Assembly (NCBI RefSeq): GCF_018130955.1
Contig: NZ_JAFCJM010000031.1
Location: forward strand, 1 to 64,000
DNA length: 64,000 bases
From: Bradyrhizobium liaoningense
GTDB taxonomy: Bacteria; Pseudomonadota; Alphaproteobacteria; Rhizobiales; Xanthobacteraceae
Direction: 5' to 3'
Within the stretch, counting starts at the first letter, position 1; the number at the start of each line of letters is the position of its first letter. Below are positions 32,271 to 44,022 of this stretch, in pieces. A program made the translations under genes and the position numbers. The notes under the pieces were generated by a model. The model worked only from the letters and a program-made list of their open reading frames with translations. It was not told where the DNA came from and searched no databases.

Positions 32271-32756
32271 ATGACGATCACAACGAAAGAGAAAGAGCTC
32301 GCTGCTGTTGGTATTTCCGTTGCAGCTGGTTGTAAGCCCTGCACTGATTTTCATCTGAGAAAGGGGCGTGAGACTGGCGCATCCGATGCGGAAATCAAGC
32401 AGGCGATAATTGATGCTTTGTCCGCGCGAAGAAGCGCCGCTGACATAATGGAAACCTATGGTCTCGCCCATCTTGAGGGACGCGAGCCGGAAAGTGATCT
32501 GGAGCACACGGGCACAACCGACCGCGTGCGCGAACTAGTGTCCATTGGTGCCGCGTTTGGCGTCAACTGCGTCTCGAGCCTCAAGGTGCATCTGGATGCG
32601 GCTGAGCGGGCGGGGATTTCGCACGAAGAAATAGCGATGATTGTGAAGCTCTCCGCGTTTATCAAGGGGAAGGCGGCCTCGCATGTCGAGCACCTAGCTG
32701 AGAGCTTCAGGAAGCCCGAGGTGATCTATGAGCAGGAGGTAAGTGCCTGCTGCTGA
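32271..32756 (+). CDS. Tandem AhpD/carboxymuconolactone decarboxylase-like protein
   Basis: A 161-residue protein with two related halves. The first has GCKPCTDFHLRKG, an AhpD-type CxxCxxxH centre at Cys21, Cys24 and His28. The second has GVNCVSSLKVHLDAAERAG, the same layout with Cys-x-x-Ser. Such proteins reduce peroxides or act on lactones; the CxxC half suggests thiol redox chemistry. The chain ends in Cys-Cys. ATG 32271 is preceded by a perfect AGGAGGT. It follows the cyclase-like gene by 139 bases and may share the low-oxygen context. Confidence 0.82.
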   Translation: MTITTKEKELAAVGISVAAGCKPCTDFHLRKGRETGASDAEIKQAIIDALSARRSAADIMETYGLAHLEGREPESDLEHTGTTDRVRELVSIGAAFGVNCVSSLKVHLDAAERAGISHEEIAMIVKLSAFIKGKAASHVEHLAESFRKPEVIYEQEVSACC

Positions 32757-32873
32757 GTATGGGATGCATCCGTATCAAGGTGCGCGAGCTGCGGGCTCAT
32801 TCCCTGGCAGGGAGAGGATAGTCGAGGGTTCCTAAAGGTTATCGCTGCGAATCATCGGCTGAAGCAATCGGCA

Positions 32874-33197
32874 ATGTTTTCGCATCGACTGACTTTTAGC
32901 ATTGCATCAGTTGGGAGCGATGAGATGCTATTGCTGTTCAGCCTGATCCCAGCCACCGCGTTAACGGTTGTTGGATTCTTCGTTCTCTTTACGTCGACGA
33001 GAGCGGAAGGCGCGTTGAGACATTTTGGACGGTACCTTGCGATCTGGCTCCTGTTCTTGGCGGGCGTGTTGGTTCTCGGCGGGTTGCTTGCACCCATAGT
33101 CGGGATACGGGACCCGATCAGCAGCTTGGTGGATCGCATGGGAGAGCACATGCGATCGATGGAGCAACTCGAACAGAAACAACCTCAGCGGAATTGA
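32874..33197 (+). CDS. Small membrane protein of unknown function (107 aa)
   Basis: Two hydrophobic helices at about 19-40 (LLLFSLIPATALTVVGFFVL) and 52-75 (LAIWLLFLAGVLVLGGLLAP) are followed by a hydrophilic, helical tail containing VDRMGEHMRSMEQLEQKQPQ. The start could also be the ATG at 32925 (MLLLFSLIP). No family is recognised. It lies at the end of the rightward accessory cluster and about 170 bases from the convergent cyclase gene. Confidence 0.6.
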   Translation: MFSHRLTFSIASVGSDEMLLLFSLIPATALTVVGFFVLFTSTRAEGALRHFGRYLAIWLLFLAGVLVLGGLLAPIVGIRDPISSLVDRMGEHMRSMEQLEQKQPQRN

Positions 33198-33366
33198 GTG
33201 TCTCAGTAGCTTTGGTCATGACCTGATAATAGCGCGCTAATGGTTGAAGTCGCCGTGCAGTCGGCCAATGTCTCCTCCGGGGTCACGAGCGGTATTGCTC
33301 TGACCGATCGTAAAATTTCCGCTTGACCGTCAGAAGCTGACGTCCGCGCCTTTATGGGCACACGTC

Positions 33367-35046
33367 CTAGTTCGTCGGCCCCACCGTGAACGGGCCGATG
33401 GCGATGACGTGGCAGTCGCTGTCGCGCTTGGCGCATTCGGAGAGCGCGCCGTTGACGGCAGTCTGCTCGTCGGCAGCCTTGAGGCCGAGGCCCGGGCGGC
33501 CGGCCGTGCCGACGGCAACCGCATTCCAGCCCATGGCTTCGCCAAGCCGGCGCACGACGTCGTCGCGCGCGTCGGCTACGATCGTGGGGTTGCTCGCGGC
33601 ATGGAAGAAGCCGGTGACCCTGAACAGCGTGGGGATCGGAACTACGAAGTTGTCGTCGACCGCGACGATCATGCAGGCAACGCCCGCAATGGCCCCGCAG
33701 GATTCCAGCGCACGGCGTGAGGATTCCTCCGGCGAGGACGTTCCCAGCACCATGAAATATTGCGCGCCCGGGCCGAGCGCGACTGCGCGCGATTTTTGCG
33801 CGGGCACGAACATGTTTTCCAGGCGCGCCTTCTGGGGATCGCGCACCATCGGGAAATCCCTGGAGGCGAAGGGCCGCTCGGTCATCGGGTCATGCCGGAA
33901 AAAGGGCGACGGCGGCATCGGCGGCTGACCGTGGGCGTAGACCACTTTGTTGCCCACCGCATAGAGCTCGCAGCGGCGCGGCGATTGCCCGGCATCGGCG
34001 CGCTTCTGGCACTGCTCGAGCGCGGAGCTGCGCGCGGCCTCCTCGTTCGGCTGGTTCAGCGCCGAGCCGGTGAAGCCGCCGATATTGAGCGCGAAGGCCT
34101 TGTAGTCGCCGGCGGCGGAATAGTCGCCAGCCAGGAAGCTGCGGACGCGCTCATTGATGAAAGGCACGCTGTCAGCGGGAAACTTGCCGGCCATCGGCAT
34201 CGCCGAGGGTGACGGTGCGGGCGTCGGCGCCATCGCAGCGCCGGCATTCGGCGGCGCCACTGGCGTCATCGGCGCCTTTGCCATCTGGGTCGGCGTCGGG
34301 CTCGGCGTGGCCGCCGCCGCAGTCGGCGTCACGCCTGGCGCGGCACTTGGTGTCGCCGCCGGCGTCGGTGCAGCGGTTGCCGTCTGCTTCAGCTTGTTGT
34401 TGTAGACGAAGCCGGTGACGACGATGGCGACGACCGAGACGACCGCCACGACCAGCGGCCACATCCACACCGGAGCGGCTGCGACCTTGGAGGCCGGCTT
34501 CTTCACCTGCGGTGCGGCGTAGGTGCCGTCCTCGCGACGCATCGCCACCATATAGGCGTGCACGGGCGTCGGAATGTTCTTCACTTCCTGCGCGCCGATA
34601 TCGGCGAACTGCACCGACAGCTTGTTGGCGACCTGCTCATGCACCGCACGCGAGACGCAGATGCCGCCGACTTCGGCAAGGCCCTCCAGGCGCGCGGCGA
34701 TGTTGACGCCATCGCCCAACAGATCGCCGTCGCGCTCGACCACGTCGCCGATGGTGATGCCGATGCGGAACGACATCTGCCGGCTCGGCGGATAGGCCAT
34801 GTTGCGGGTCCGCAACGACTCCTGGATGTCGATCGCGCAGCGCACCGCGTCCACGGCGCTCGGGAATTCCGCGAGCACGGCATCGCCAGCCGTGTTGAAG
34901 ATGCGCCCGCCGGCCTTGGCGATGAAGTCGTCGACGACGGACCGATAGGACGCGAGACGCCGCAGCGTCTCCTCTTCGTCTTCCGCGACCAGCCTGGAGT
35001 AACCGGCAATATCGGCTGCGAAAATCGCTGCGATCTTGCGTTTCAT
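33367..35046 (-). CDS. Class III adenylate/guanylate cyclase with membrane anchor and DUF4189-like C-terminus
   Basis: A 559-residue protein. The cyclase domain at about 5-165 is complete: AAIFAADIAGYSRLVAEDEE holds the first metal Asp, FNTAGDAVLAEF the second, and LLGDGVNIAARLEGLAE the Asn and Arg. One membrane helix lies at about 203-225 (MWPLVVAVVSVVAIVVTGFV). An Ala/Pro/Thr-rich linker leads to about 300, then two or three cysteine-containing modules that resemble DUF4189 (for example SALEQCQKRADAGQSPRRCE and ALSECAKRDSDCHVIAIGPF). The cyclase faces the cytoplasm and the C-terminal part the periplasm. Start ATG 35046. Confidence 0.85.
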   Translation of the reverse strand: MKRKIAAIFAADIAGYSRLVAEDEEETLRRLASYRSVVDDFIAKAGGRIFNTAGDAVLAEFPSAVDAVRCAIDIQESLRTRNMAYPPSRQMSFRIGITIGDVVERDGDLLGDGVNIAARLEGLAEVGGICVSRAVHEQVANKLSVQFADIGAQEVKNIPTPVHAYMVAMRREDGTYAAPQVKKPASKVAAAPVWMWPLVVAVVSVVAIVVTGFVYNNKLKQTATAAPTPAATPSAAPGVTPTAAAATPSPTPTQMAKAPMTPVAPPNAGAAMAPTPAPSPSAMPMAGKFPADSVPFINERVRSFLAGDYSAAGDYKAFALNIGGFTGSALNQPNEEAARSSALEQCQKRADAGQSPRRCELYAVGNKVVYAHGQPPMPPSPFFRHDPMTERPFASRDFPMVRDPQKARLENMFVPAQKSRAVALGPGAQYFMVLGTSSPEESSRRALESCGAIAGVACMIVAVDDNFVVPIPTLFRVTGFFHAASNPTIVADARDDVVRRLGEAMGWNAVAVGTAGRPGLGLKAADEQTAVNGALSECAKRDSDCHVIAIGPFTVGPTN

Positions 35047-35116
35047 GTGCTACCGGCCCCGGTCCATCAAGTTCCGCGGCAGAATGCCGCTAACGGCAGC
35101 GGGGTGCAACAAAGTT

Positions 35117-35148
35117 TCAGCGCTCGCCACGGTCGTGACGAGCGCTGA
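35117..35148 (-). terminator. Hairpin between atpC and the cyclase gene
   Basis: TCAGCGCTCG and CGAGCGCTGA pair perfectly around 12 bases. In the direction of the atp operon it is followed by AACTTTGTTG. It is a likely transcription end for the operon, 50 bases after atpC. Confidence 0.6.
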
Positions 35149-35172
35149 ACGTGTTCAGGAATGTCTTGCTTG

Positions 35173-35197
35173 AGCCCCGGAGCGGTGCCCCGGGGCT
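35173..35197 (-). terminator. GC hairpin touching the atpC stop codon
   Basis: AGCCCCGG and CCGGGGCT flank AGCGGTGCC on the plus strand. The stem starts at the last base of the atpC stop codon and has no T-run; it may protect the mRNA end or assist the next hairpin. Confidence 0.45.
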
Positions 35198-35604
35198 TAA
35201 TGCATAGCCGTGGTATTGAGCTGCTGCTGGATGCTCTTGTAGTGGTCGAGCCGCGCGATCGCGAGATCGAGCTCGTCGCCTTCCTTCTCGGCCAGCTTGC
35301 CTTCCATGTCTGCGATGGAATCGGCGAACTGCGCACGATCAAGCTCCTCCAGCGACGTTGCGACATCGGCCAGCACCGTCAGACGATCGTCGGAGACTTC
35401 GGCCAGACCGCCGAGCACGATGACCTTCTGCTTCTGACCGCCGGTGATGATGGTCAAGATGCCCGGCCGGATCGCCGCCACGACGGGTGCGTGTCCGGCG
35501 AGGACGCCGAAATCACCTTCCCAGCCGGGAATGTCGACCTGATCGACTTCGCCGGAGAACGCGAGCCGTTCGGGGGAGACGAGATCGAAGTGGAAGGTGG
35601 CCAT
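35197..35604 (-). CDS. atpC: ATP synthase epsilon subunit
   Basis: A 135-residue F1 subunit. The N-terminal beta-barrel begins MATFHFDLVSPERLAFSGEV and includes GWEGDFGVLAGHAPVVAAIR and PGILTII; the C-terminal part is two helices (QFADSIADMEGKLAEKEGDE). It links catalysis to rotation and inhibits ATP hydrolysis. It is the last gene of the atpHAGDC operon, separated from atpD by 142 bases that hold a palindromic repeat. Confidence 0.95.
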   Translation of the reverse strand: MATFHFDLVSPERLAFSGEVDQVDIPGWEGDFGVLAGHAPVVAAIRPGILTIITGGQKQKVIVLGGLAEVSDDRLTVLADVATSLEELDRAQFADSIADMEGKLAEKEGDELDLAIARLDHYKSIQQQLNTTAMH

Positions 35605-35625
35605 GGTGTGTCCGTTGTTTTCCGC

Positions 35626-35734
35626 TTGTCACCCGCGGGCTTGACCCGCGGGTCCATCCATCAAAGCTCTCTTTCGATGGATCGCCGGGTCATTTGCTTG
35701 AAGATGCGCTTCGCGCTTTCGCCCGGCGATGACG
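35626..35734. repeat. Palindromic repeat inside the atp operon (atpD-atpC)
   Basis: Starts CTTGTCACCCGCGGGCTTG and ends GCCCGGCGATGACGAG, with strong internal arms CCCGCGGG...CCCGCGGG and TCCATC...GATGGA. A variant of the GTCATGCCCGG type, located between co-transcribed genes. Confidence 0.75.
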
Positions 35735-35746
35735 AGATGTGAAAGC

Positions 35747-37189
<1,443 letters not shown>

Positions 37190-37237
37190 CAATAGCTCTC
37201 CTTCGAATTCTGTACTTGAACGACCGTCGTTCGTGCC

Positions 37238-38113
37238 TCAGACCGCCTCGGCGCCGGAGATGATCTCGATCAGCTCCTTGGTGATCTGGGCTTGACGGGT
37301 TCGGTTGTAGATCTGGGTTTGCTTGCGGATCATTTCGCCGGCGTTGCGGGTGGCGTTGTCCATCGAGCTCATCTGCGCGCCATAGAACGAGGCGTTGTTT
37401 TCCAGCAGCGCGCGGAACACCTGCACCGCGATATTGCGCGGCAACAGTCTGGAGAGGATTTCGTCCTCCTCGGGCTCGTACTCGTATGCAGTCGCCGGAC
37501 CGCTCGCCGCCTCTTCTTCAACGACCAGCGGGATGATCTGCTGCGCGGTCGGGATCTGCGCGATCACCGACTTGAACTGCGAGTAGAATAGCGTGCAGAC
37601 GTCGAACTCGCCCGCCTCGAAGCGCGCGAGGACCTTCTTGGCGATGTCCTCGGCATTGACGAAGCCGAGCTGGCGGACGCTGCGCAGGTCGAGATGTTCC
37701 ACGATCTGCTTCTCGAACAGCCGGCGGAGCTGCTCGTAGCCCTTGCGGCCGACGCAGAAGAATTTGACTTCCTTGCCTTCATTCATCAGCGCCAGCGCGC
37801 GCTCGCGCGCCATGCGCACGATCGCCGAGTTGAAGGCGCCGCAGAGGCCGCGCTCGCCGGTGCAGACCAGCAACAGATGCACCTGATCCTTGCCGGTACC
37901 GGTCAGCAGGGCCGGCGCACCGGGCGATCCTGCAGCGGCGGATGCGATATTGCCGATGACCGCGCCCATCTTGTTCGCATAGGGCCGCGCCGCTTCGGCC
38001 GCTTGCTGAGCGCGGCGTAATCTCGACGCTGCGACCATCTGCATGGCCTTGGTGATCTTCTGCGTCGCCTTGGTCGAGGCGATGCGGACCCGCATGTCTT
38101 TAAGTGACGCCAT
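37238..38113 (-). CDS. atpG: ATP synthase gamma subunit
   Basis: A 291-residue central-stalk subunit. It begins MASLKDMRVRIASTKATQKI and ends with NATRNAGEMIRKQTQIYNRT and RQAQITKELIEIISGAEA, the conserved coiled-coil ends of gamma. GERGLCGAFNSAIVRMARER is another signature. It turns inside the alpha-beta ring. It lies between atpA and atpD; the gap to atpA contains a palindromic repeat. Confidence 0.97.
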   Translation of the reverse strand: MASLKDMRVRIASTKATQKITKAMQMVAASRLRRAQQAAEAARPYANKMGAVIGNIASAAAGSPGAPALLTGTGKDQVHLLLVCTGERGLCGAFNSAIVRMARERALALMNEGKEVKFFCVGRKGYEQLRRLFEKQIVEHLDLRSVRQLGFVNAEDIAKKVLARFEAGEFDVCTLFYSQFKSVIAQIPTAQQIIPLVVEEEAASGPATAYEYEPEEDEILSRLLPRNIAVQVFRALLENNASFYGAQMSSMDNATRNAGEMIRKQTQIYNRTRQAQITKELIEIISGAEAV

Positions 38114-38164
38114 TCTTCGTTCACCCCGACGGCCTGATCAAATCCGACCGTTAGCCTGTTCTTT

Positions 38165-38249
38165 CGTCATGCCCGGCCTTGTGCCGGGCATCCACGTCTT
38201 TCTTTCCACGTCAAAGACGTGGATGGCCGGGACAAGCCCGGCCATGACG
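38165..38249. repeat. Palindromic repeat inside the atp operon (atpA-atpG)
   Basis: CGTCATGCCCGGCCTTGTGC at one end and AAGCCCGGCCATGACG at the other, with CCACGTCTTT and AAAGACGTGG pairing in the middle. Nearly symmetrical over its whole length of 85 bases, so the atp mRNA would fold it into one long hairpin. Confidence 0.82.
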
Positions 38250-38257
38250 CCGTAGTC

Positions 38258-39786
<1,529 letters not shown>

Positions 39787-39787
<1 letters not shown>

Positions 39788-40347
39788 CAGCCTGCCTCTT
39801 TCATCGCGTGCTTGATCGAATTGAGTTTGGTGCGAAGCGAACTATCGACCATGCGGCTGCCAAGCTTGACGACGAGGCCACCGATGATCGAGGGATCGAC
39901 TTTCACGTTGAGCGCGACGTCCTTGCCGGTCACCGACTTCAGGGCAACCTTGAGGGCGTCGAGATTCTTGTCCGAGAGCGGCTCCGCCACGGTGACGTCG
40001 GCCGAGGCCTCGCCCTTGAACTTGGCGACCAGCGCGCCGTAGGCGCGGATGACGTCGGTCACCGCGAACAGCCGGCGATTGGCGGTCAGCACTTTGAGGA
40101 AATTGGCGGAGATGCCGGCGATACCGGCCTTGTCCAGCACCGCCGACAGGGCCTTGGACTGGACATCGGCCGCGAACACCGGGCTGCGGACCAGGCGCTT
40201 GAGATCAGCGCTGTCGGCTAGCAACCCGCCGAACCTGTCGAGATCGGCCTTGACCGTATCGACCGCGTTCTGCTCGCGGGCCAGTTCAAACAAGGCCGTT
40301 GCATAACGACCGGACACACCTGAAACGGACGTATCTTCTGCAGCCAC
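39787..40347 (-). CDS. atpH: ATP synthase delta subunit
   Basis: A 186-residue peripheral-stalk subunit (OSCP homologue). GVSGRYATALFELAREQNAV at about 10-29 and the C-terminal VDPSIIGGLVVKLGSRMVDS are family signatures. The start is GTG 40347. It is the first gene of the operon; the promoter should lie in the 40348-40994 gap. F0 genes are not here, as is usual in alphaproteobacteria, where they form a separate cluster. Confidence 0.95.
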
Positions 40348-40994
40348 AGACGCGCTCTTTTAGCTGTCAAACTCGCAAGGGAAAAACCGTCGCCACGGAA
40401 GCGGCGCCAAGCGATCCAAGCCCTTGGAATTCAAGCGGGACTTCGATTTTCGACCGGCACAGGACATGCCGGGATCGTTAAAATCGGCGCTTTGCTAGCA
40501 TGGCAGGCGCGCAGGTGCAACATGACGCCAAATTAAAGGCTGCGGCCCGCGGTCGTCGTGTTGATGACGTCAGCGACCGCTCCCGATGTCGGCGCCGCCA
40601 CATTTTGGTTCAACCGCGCGAGCGGTCCGCGACCGGCTAAGTCCCATTGGTTCCTGCCGACAGCGCATAGCGGCCATGAACACAGCTCGCAGAGCCGTGA
40701 CAGCGCGGCGTTTTGTTTCACTTGGCTGATTACTTACCGAATTCTGAATAAGCGGAGAAACAACTTATCTTTACAGTATTAGCAAGTATTGAACTGGTTA
40801 ACGATTCGTTAAAGCGAAAGATTACGGAACATTCGCTGATTATCTGAATCACGTCACAAGATATTTCATTGCGCCCCATGCCGGGTTTACTGCCCAATTC
40901 ACGCCGCAATGCGAAAGGAAACGGCCTTGAGCTCGCAAACTTACGGGGGCTCCACTGGCCACATATGTGGCAATACTAGTACAGGGACTTTTAA
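40348..40994. other. 647-base divergent control region between atpH and rlpA
   Basis: No gene is visible. The right half, 40730-40870, is clearly AT-richer and holds the CtrA-type box. It must contain the promoters of the leftward atp operon and the rightward RlpA-like gene. Confidence 0.6.
40798..40812 (+). promoter_or_regulatory. CtrA-type box TTAA-N7-TTAA
   Basis: TTAACGATTCGTTAA matches the full consensus of the alphaproteobacterial cell-cycle regulator CtrA and is also nearly palindromic. It lies 182 bases upstream of the RlpA-like gene, a septum and cell-wall protein, which is a sensible target for cell-cycle control. Confidence 0.5.
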
Positions 40995-41489
40995 ATGCTG
41001 GCATTGAAACCGCTGGGACGCGTAACCCGGCCCCGCACGGCGCTCGCTGTTGTCGCCGCAACTCTTCTGGTCGGTGGAACTGCCACCGAAGCTTCGGCCA
41101 AGTCGAGGCACCACCGGCATCACCATCACCACGCCAGCAAGGTCCAAGGCCAAGGCTCGGACTGGCAGAACGCCAATGCGTCGATGACGCCGACCTCGGG
41201 CTCCGGACATTCCTTCTCCGGCATGGCCTCCTATTACGGCAACGAGTCCGGTTCCCGCACCGCCTCCGGCGCGCGCTTCAACCAGAACGCCATGACCGCG
41301 GCGCACCGCTCGCTGCCTTTCGGCACCAAGCTGCGCGTGACCCATCGTGGCCAGAGCGTCGTCGTCACCATCAATGACCGTGGCCCGTTCATCCGCGGCC
41401 GTGTCCTCGACCTCTCGACCGGCGCTGCCCGCGCCATCGGCCTGACTGGCGCCGGCGTCGGCCGCGTCACTGCCGAGGTCGTCTCCTAG
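40995..41489 (+). CDS. RlpA-like septal ring lytic transglycosylase
   Basis: A 164-residue protein with a signal-like N-terminus (TALAVVAATLLVGGTATEAS), a His-rich stretch (HHRHHHHHASK) at about 36-46, and a double-psi beta-barrel from about 75: GMASYYGNESGSRTASGARF, MTAAHRSLPFGTKLRVTHRG and NDRGPFIRGRVLDLSTGAAR. The Asp in NDRGPF is the likely catalytic residue. RlpA cuts naked glycan strands at the septum. The SPOR domain of larger RlpA proteins is absent. The His stretch may bind metal. A CtrA-type box is upstream and a strong terminator follows. Confidence 0.9.
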   Translation: MLALKPLGRVTRPRTALAVVAATLLVGGTATEASAKSRHHRHHHHHASKVQGQGSDWQNANASMTPTSGSGHSFSGMASYYGNESGSRTASGARFNQNAMTAAHRSLPFGTKLRVTHRGQSVVVTINDRGPFIRGRVLDLSTGAARAIGLTGAGVGRVTAEVVS

Positions 41490-41572
41490 CGCGTCGTCCG
41501 ACGCGCTCTCCACACACGCGCAGTTCGCCTCATCGTCCGTCACGGACATGGTTTGGCCGGCGCGTGTGAAAC

Positions 41573-41606
41573 AAGCCCGCCGTCTTGGGGGACGGCGGGC
41601 TTTTTT
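41573..41606 (+). terminator. Rho-independent terminator downstream of the RlpA-like gene
   Basis: AAGCCCGCCGTC and GACGGCGGGCTT pair perfectly around TTGGGG and are followed by six Ts. One of the clearest terminators in the window; it lies between the convergent rlpA-like and priA genes. Confidence 0.92.
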
Positions 41607-41610
41607 GCGC

Positions 41611-41696
41611 CGTCATTCCGGGACGCGCCTCTTGGTGCGGGCCCGGAATCCATCGATGGATTCCGGGCTCGCGCTGACGCGCGCCCCGGAATGACG
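41611..41696. repeat. Palindromic intergenic repeat, GTCATTCCGGG type
   Basis: CGTCATTCCGGGACGCGCC at the left and GCGCGCCCCGGAATGACG at the right, with GGAATCCATCGATGGATTCC in the middle. It lies between convergent rlpA-like and priA genes. Confidence 0.82.
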
Positions 41697-41703
41697 GAAG
41701 GAC

Positions 41704-43911
41704 TTACAAAAAGCTCTGCGGGTCGACGTCGACCTCGAGCTTGAGATTGCCCTTGGTCTTCGGGCCTACCGCGAGCCAGTTCCGCAAGTAATCGGAGAGA
41801 TCGAAGCCGCGCGCCGATTTCACCAGGATGCGGAAACGGTAGCGGCCCTTGATCACGGCGAGCGGCGCTTCGGCCGGTCCCAGCACCACCACGCGCTCGT
41901 CGCGCGGCGCTGTCGTCACGAGGCGGCGCGCAAAACCGTCCGCGCTCGGACGATCGCCGGCGGAAATGATCAGGCTCGCGAGCCGCCCGAACGGCGGATA
42001 GAGCGTGCGTTCGCGCAGGTCGATCTCGCTGGCATAGAAGGCCTCGCGGTCGCAGGCGATCAGCGCCTTCATCACGGGATGCTCGGGCTGATGGGTCTGG
42101 AGATAGCCGACGCCGCGGCCCTGCTCGCGGCCGGCGCGCCCGATTACCTGGTTGAGCAATTGCCAGGTGCGCTCGGCGGCGCGCGGATCGCCATTGGACA
42201 GGCCGAGATCGGCATCGACCACGCCGACGAGGTTGAGCCGCGGGAAATTGTGGCCTTTTGCGACGAGCTGCGTGCCGATGATGATGTCGACGCGGCCCTC
42301 CGCGATTTCGCTGAGCTCGCTCCGCATGGTCTCGATCGAGGTGATGAGATCGCTCGACAGCACCATGGTGCGCGCGTCCGGAAACAGCGCGGCCGCCTCC
42401 TCCTGCAGGCGCTCGACGCCGGGGCCGACCGCCACAAGCGATTCCTCGGCCGCGCAATGCGGGCAGGTCGGCGGGCGCGGCATCGAAAAACCGCAATGGT
42501 GACAGACGAGGCGCTGGCGAAAGCGATGATCGACCAACCAGGCATCGCAGATGGTACAGGCGAAGCGATGGCCGCAGGCGCGGCACAGCGTCAGCGGCGC
42601 ATAGCCGCGGCGATTGAGGAATAACAGCGACTGTTCCCGCCGTTCGATCGCGGCTTTCATCTCGGCGGCCAGCCGCGGTGAGATGAAGCGGCCGCGCGCC
42701 GGCTGCTCGCGGCGCAAATCGATCGCCTCGATATGCGGCATGTGCTGGCCGCCGAAGCGCGACGGCAGCGCGATGCGCTGGTAACGGCCCTTGCGCGCAT
42801 TGACCTCCGATTCGACCGAGGGCGTGGCGGACGCCAGCACGATCGGGATTTTTGCGATATGCGCGCGCACCACGGCCATGTCGCGGGCGTGATAATGCAC
42901 GCCGTCGTCCTGCTTGTAGGCCTGGTCGTGCTCTTCGTCGACCACGATGAGGCCGAGATCGGCATAGGGCAGAAACAGCGCCGAGCGCGCGCCGACCACG
43001 ACCGGTGCGCTACCCTCTGATATCGCCGCCCAGTTGCGCGCACGGGTGCGCGGCGTCAGCTCCGAATGCCACTCCAGCGGCCGCACGCCGAAACGTTGCG
43101 CGAAGCGATCGAGGAACTGGCCTGTCAGCGCGATCTCCGGCATCAGGATCAGCGACTGCTTGCCGCGTCGGATCGTCTCGGCGACCGCCTCGAAATAGAC
43201 CTCGGTCTTGCCGGAGCCGGTGACGCCGTCGAGCAGCGCGACATGGAAGGTGCCGTTGGCCGCAAGCGCGCGCATCGCATCGACCGCGCCGCGCTGCACC
43301 GGCGTGAAATCCGGCTGGCCATAGGCGGGATCGGGCGCCGGCGGCGGAGGCGGCGGCGGCAACGGCTCGATGGTGAGCGTGCCTTCGTCGACGAGGCCGT
43401 CGATCACGCCCGCGGAGACGCCGGCTTCCTTTGCGGCTTCCGACTTGCCGTGCAGCAGGCGGTCCGACAGCACCTCGATGACGCGGCGCCGTGCCGGTGT
43501 CAGCCGCCGCGGCGCTTCACCGACGAGGCGCACACCGGCGCGGACCCGCTCGGGGCCGAGGTTTTCGCCCATGCGCAGGCACATGCGCAAAACCATGCCG
43601 CGCGGGCCGAGCGTGTAGTTGGCGACCCATTCCACCAGCGACCGCAGCTCAGGCTTCAGCGGCGAGACGTCGAGCTTTTCGCTGACGTCCTTCAGCCGGT
43701 TGTGCAGGCGCGGGTCCGGATTGGCGTTCTCGGCCCAGACCACGCCGAGCACCTCGCGCGCACCCAGCGGCACGCCGACGAGATCGCCTGCCTTCAGCTC
43801 CATGCCGCGCGGCACGCAGTAAGAGTAGGTCTGGTCGAGCGCGACAGGCACCAGCACGTCGACCATGCGGGTCGATGCGGCCGGAGCAGCGGTGCGCGAA
43901 GCGTGATCCAT
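41704..43911 (-). CDS. priA: Primosomal protein N' (replication restart helicase)
   Basis: A 735-residue helicase. The N-terminal DNA-binding domain starts near MVDVLVPVALDQTYSYCVPR; helicase motifs are GVTGSGKTEVYFEAV (Walker A), IVVDEEHDQAYKQDDG (DEEH box) and LASATPSVES. The zinc-binding region has the paired cysteines of CRACGHRFACTICDAW and CHHCGF...CPHC. Later come IIIGTQLVAKGHNFPRLNLV and QVIGRAGREQGRGVGYLQT. It reloads the replisome at stalled forks. The start may be residue 1 or Met16. It is divergent from xerC. Confidence 0.96.
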   Translation of the reverse strand: MDHASRTAAPAASTRMVDVLVPVALDQTYSYCVPRGMELKAGDLVGVPLGAREVLGVVWAENANPDPRLHNRLKDVSEKLDVSPLKPELRSLVEWVANYTLGPRGMVLRMCLRMGENLGPERVRAGVRLVGEAPRRLTPARRRVIEVLSDRLLHGKSEAAKEAGVSAGVIDGLVDEGTLTIEPLPPPPPPPAPDPAYGQPDFTPVQRGAVDAMRALAANGTFHVALLDGVTGSGKTEVYFEAVAETIRRGKQSLILMPEIALTGQFLDRFAQRFGVRPLEWHSELTPRTRARNWAAISEGSAPVVVGARSALFLPYADLGLIVVDEEHDQAYKQDDGVHYHARDMAVVRAHIAKIPIVLASATPSVESEVNARKGRYQRIALPSRFGGQHMPHIEAIDLRREQPARGRFISPRLAAEMKAAIERREQSLLFLNRRGYAPLTLCRACGHRFACTICDAWLVDHRFRQRLVCHHCGFSMPRPPTCPHCAAEESLVAVGPGVERLQEEAAALFPDARTMVLSSDLITSIETMRSELSEIAEGRVDIIIGTQLVAKGHNFPRLNLVGVVDADLGLSNGDPRAAERTWQLLNQVIGRAGREQGRGVGYLQTHQPEHPVMKALIACDREAFYASEIDLRERTLYPPFGRLASLIISAGDRPSADGFARRLVTTAPRDERVVVLGPAEAPLAVIKGRYRFRILVKSARGFDLSDYLRNWLAVGPKTKGNLKLEVDVDPQSFL

Positions 43912-44022
43912 GGGCTGAGAATCGGAACCTGGGGTGTCGAGGCTAGCGCCGCGGGGCGGCCTTAGCGAACGATAAACGAGTGTGATGCGATATACTGTGA
44001 GGAATCACCGCGTCCAGAGCTC

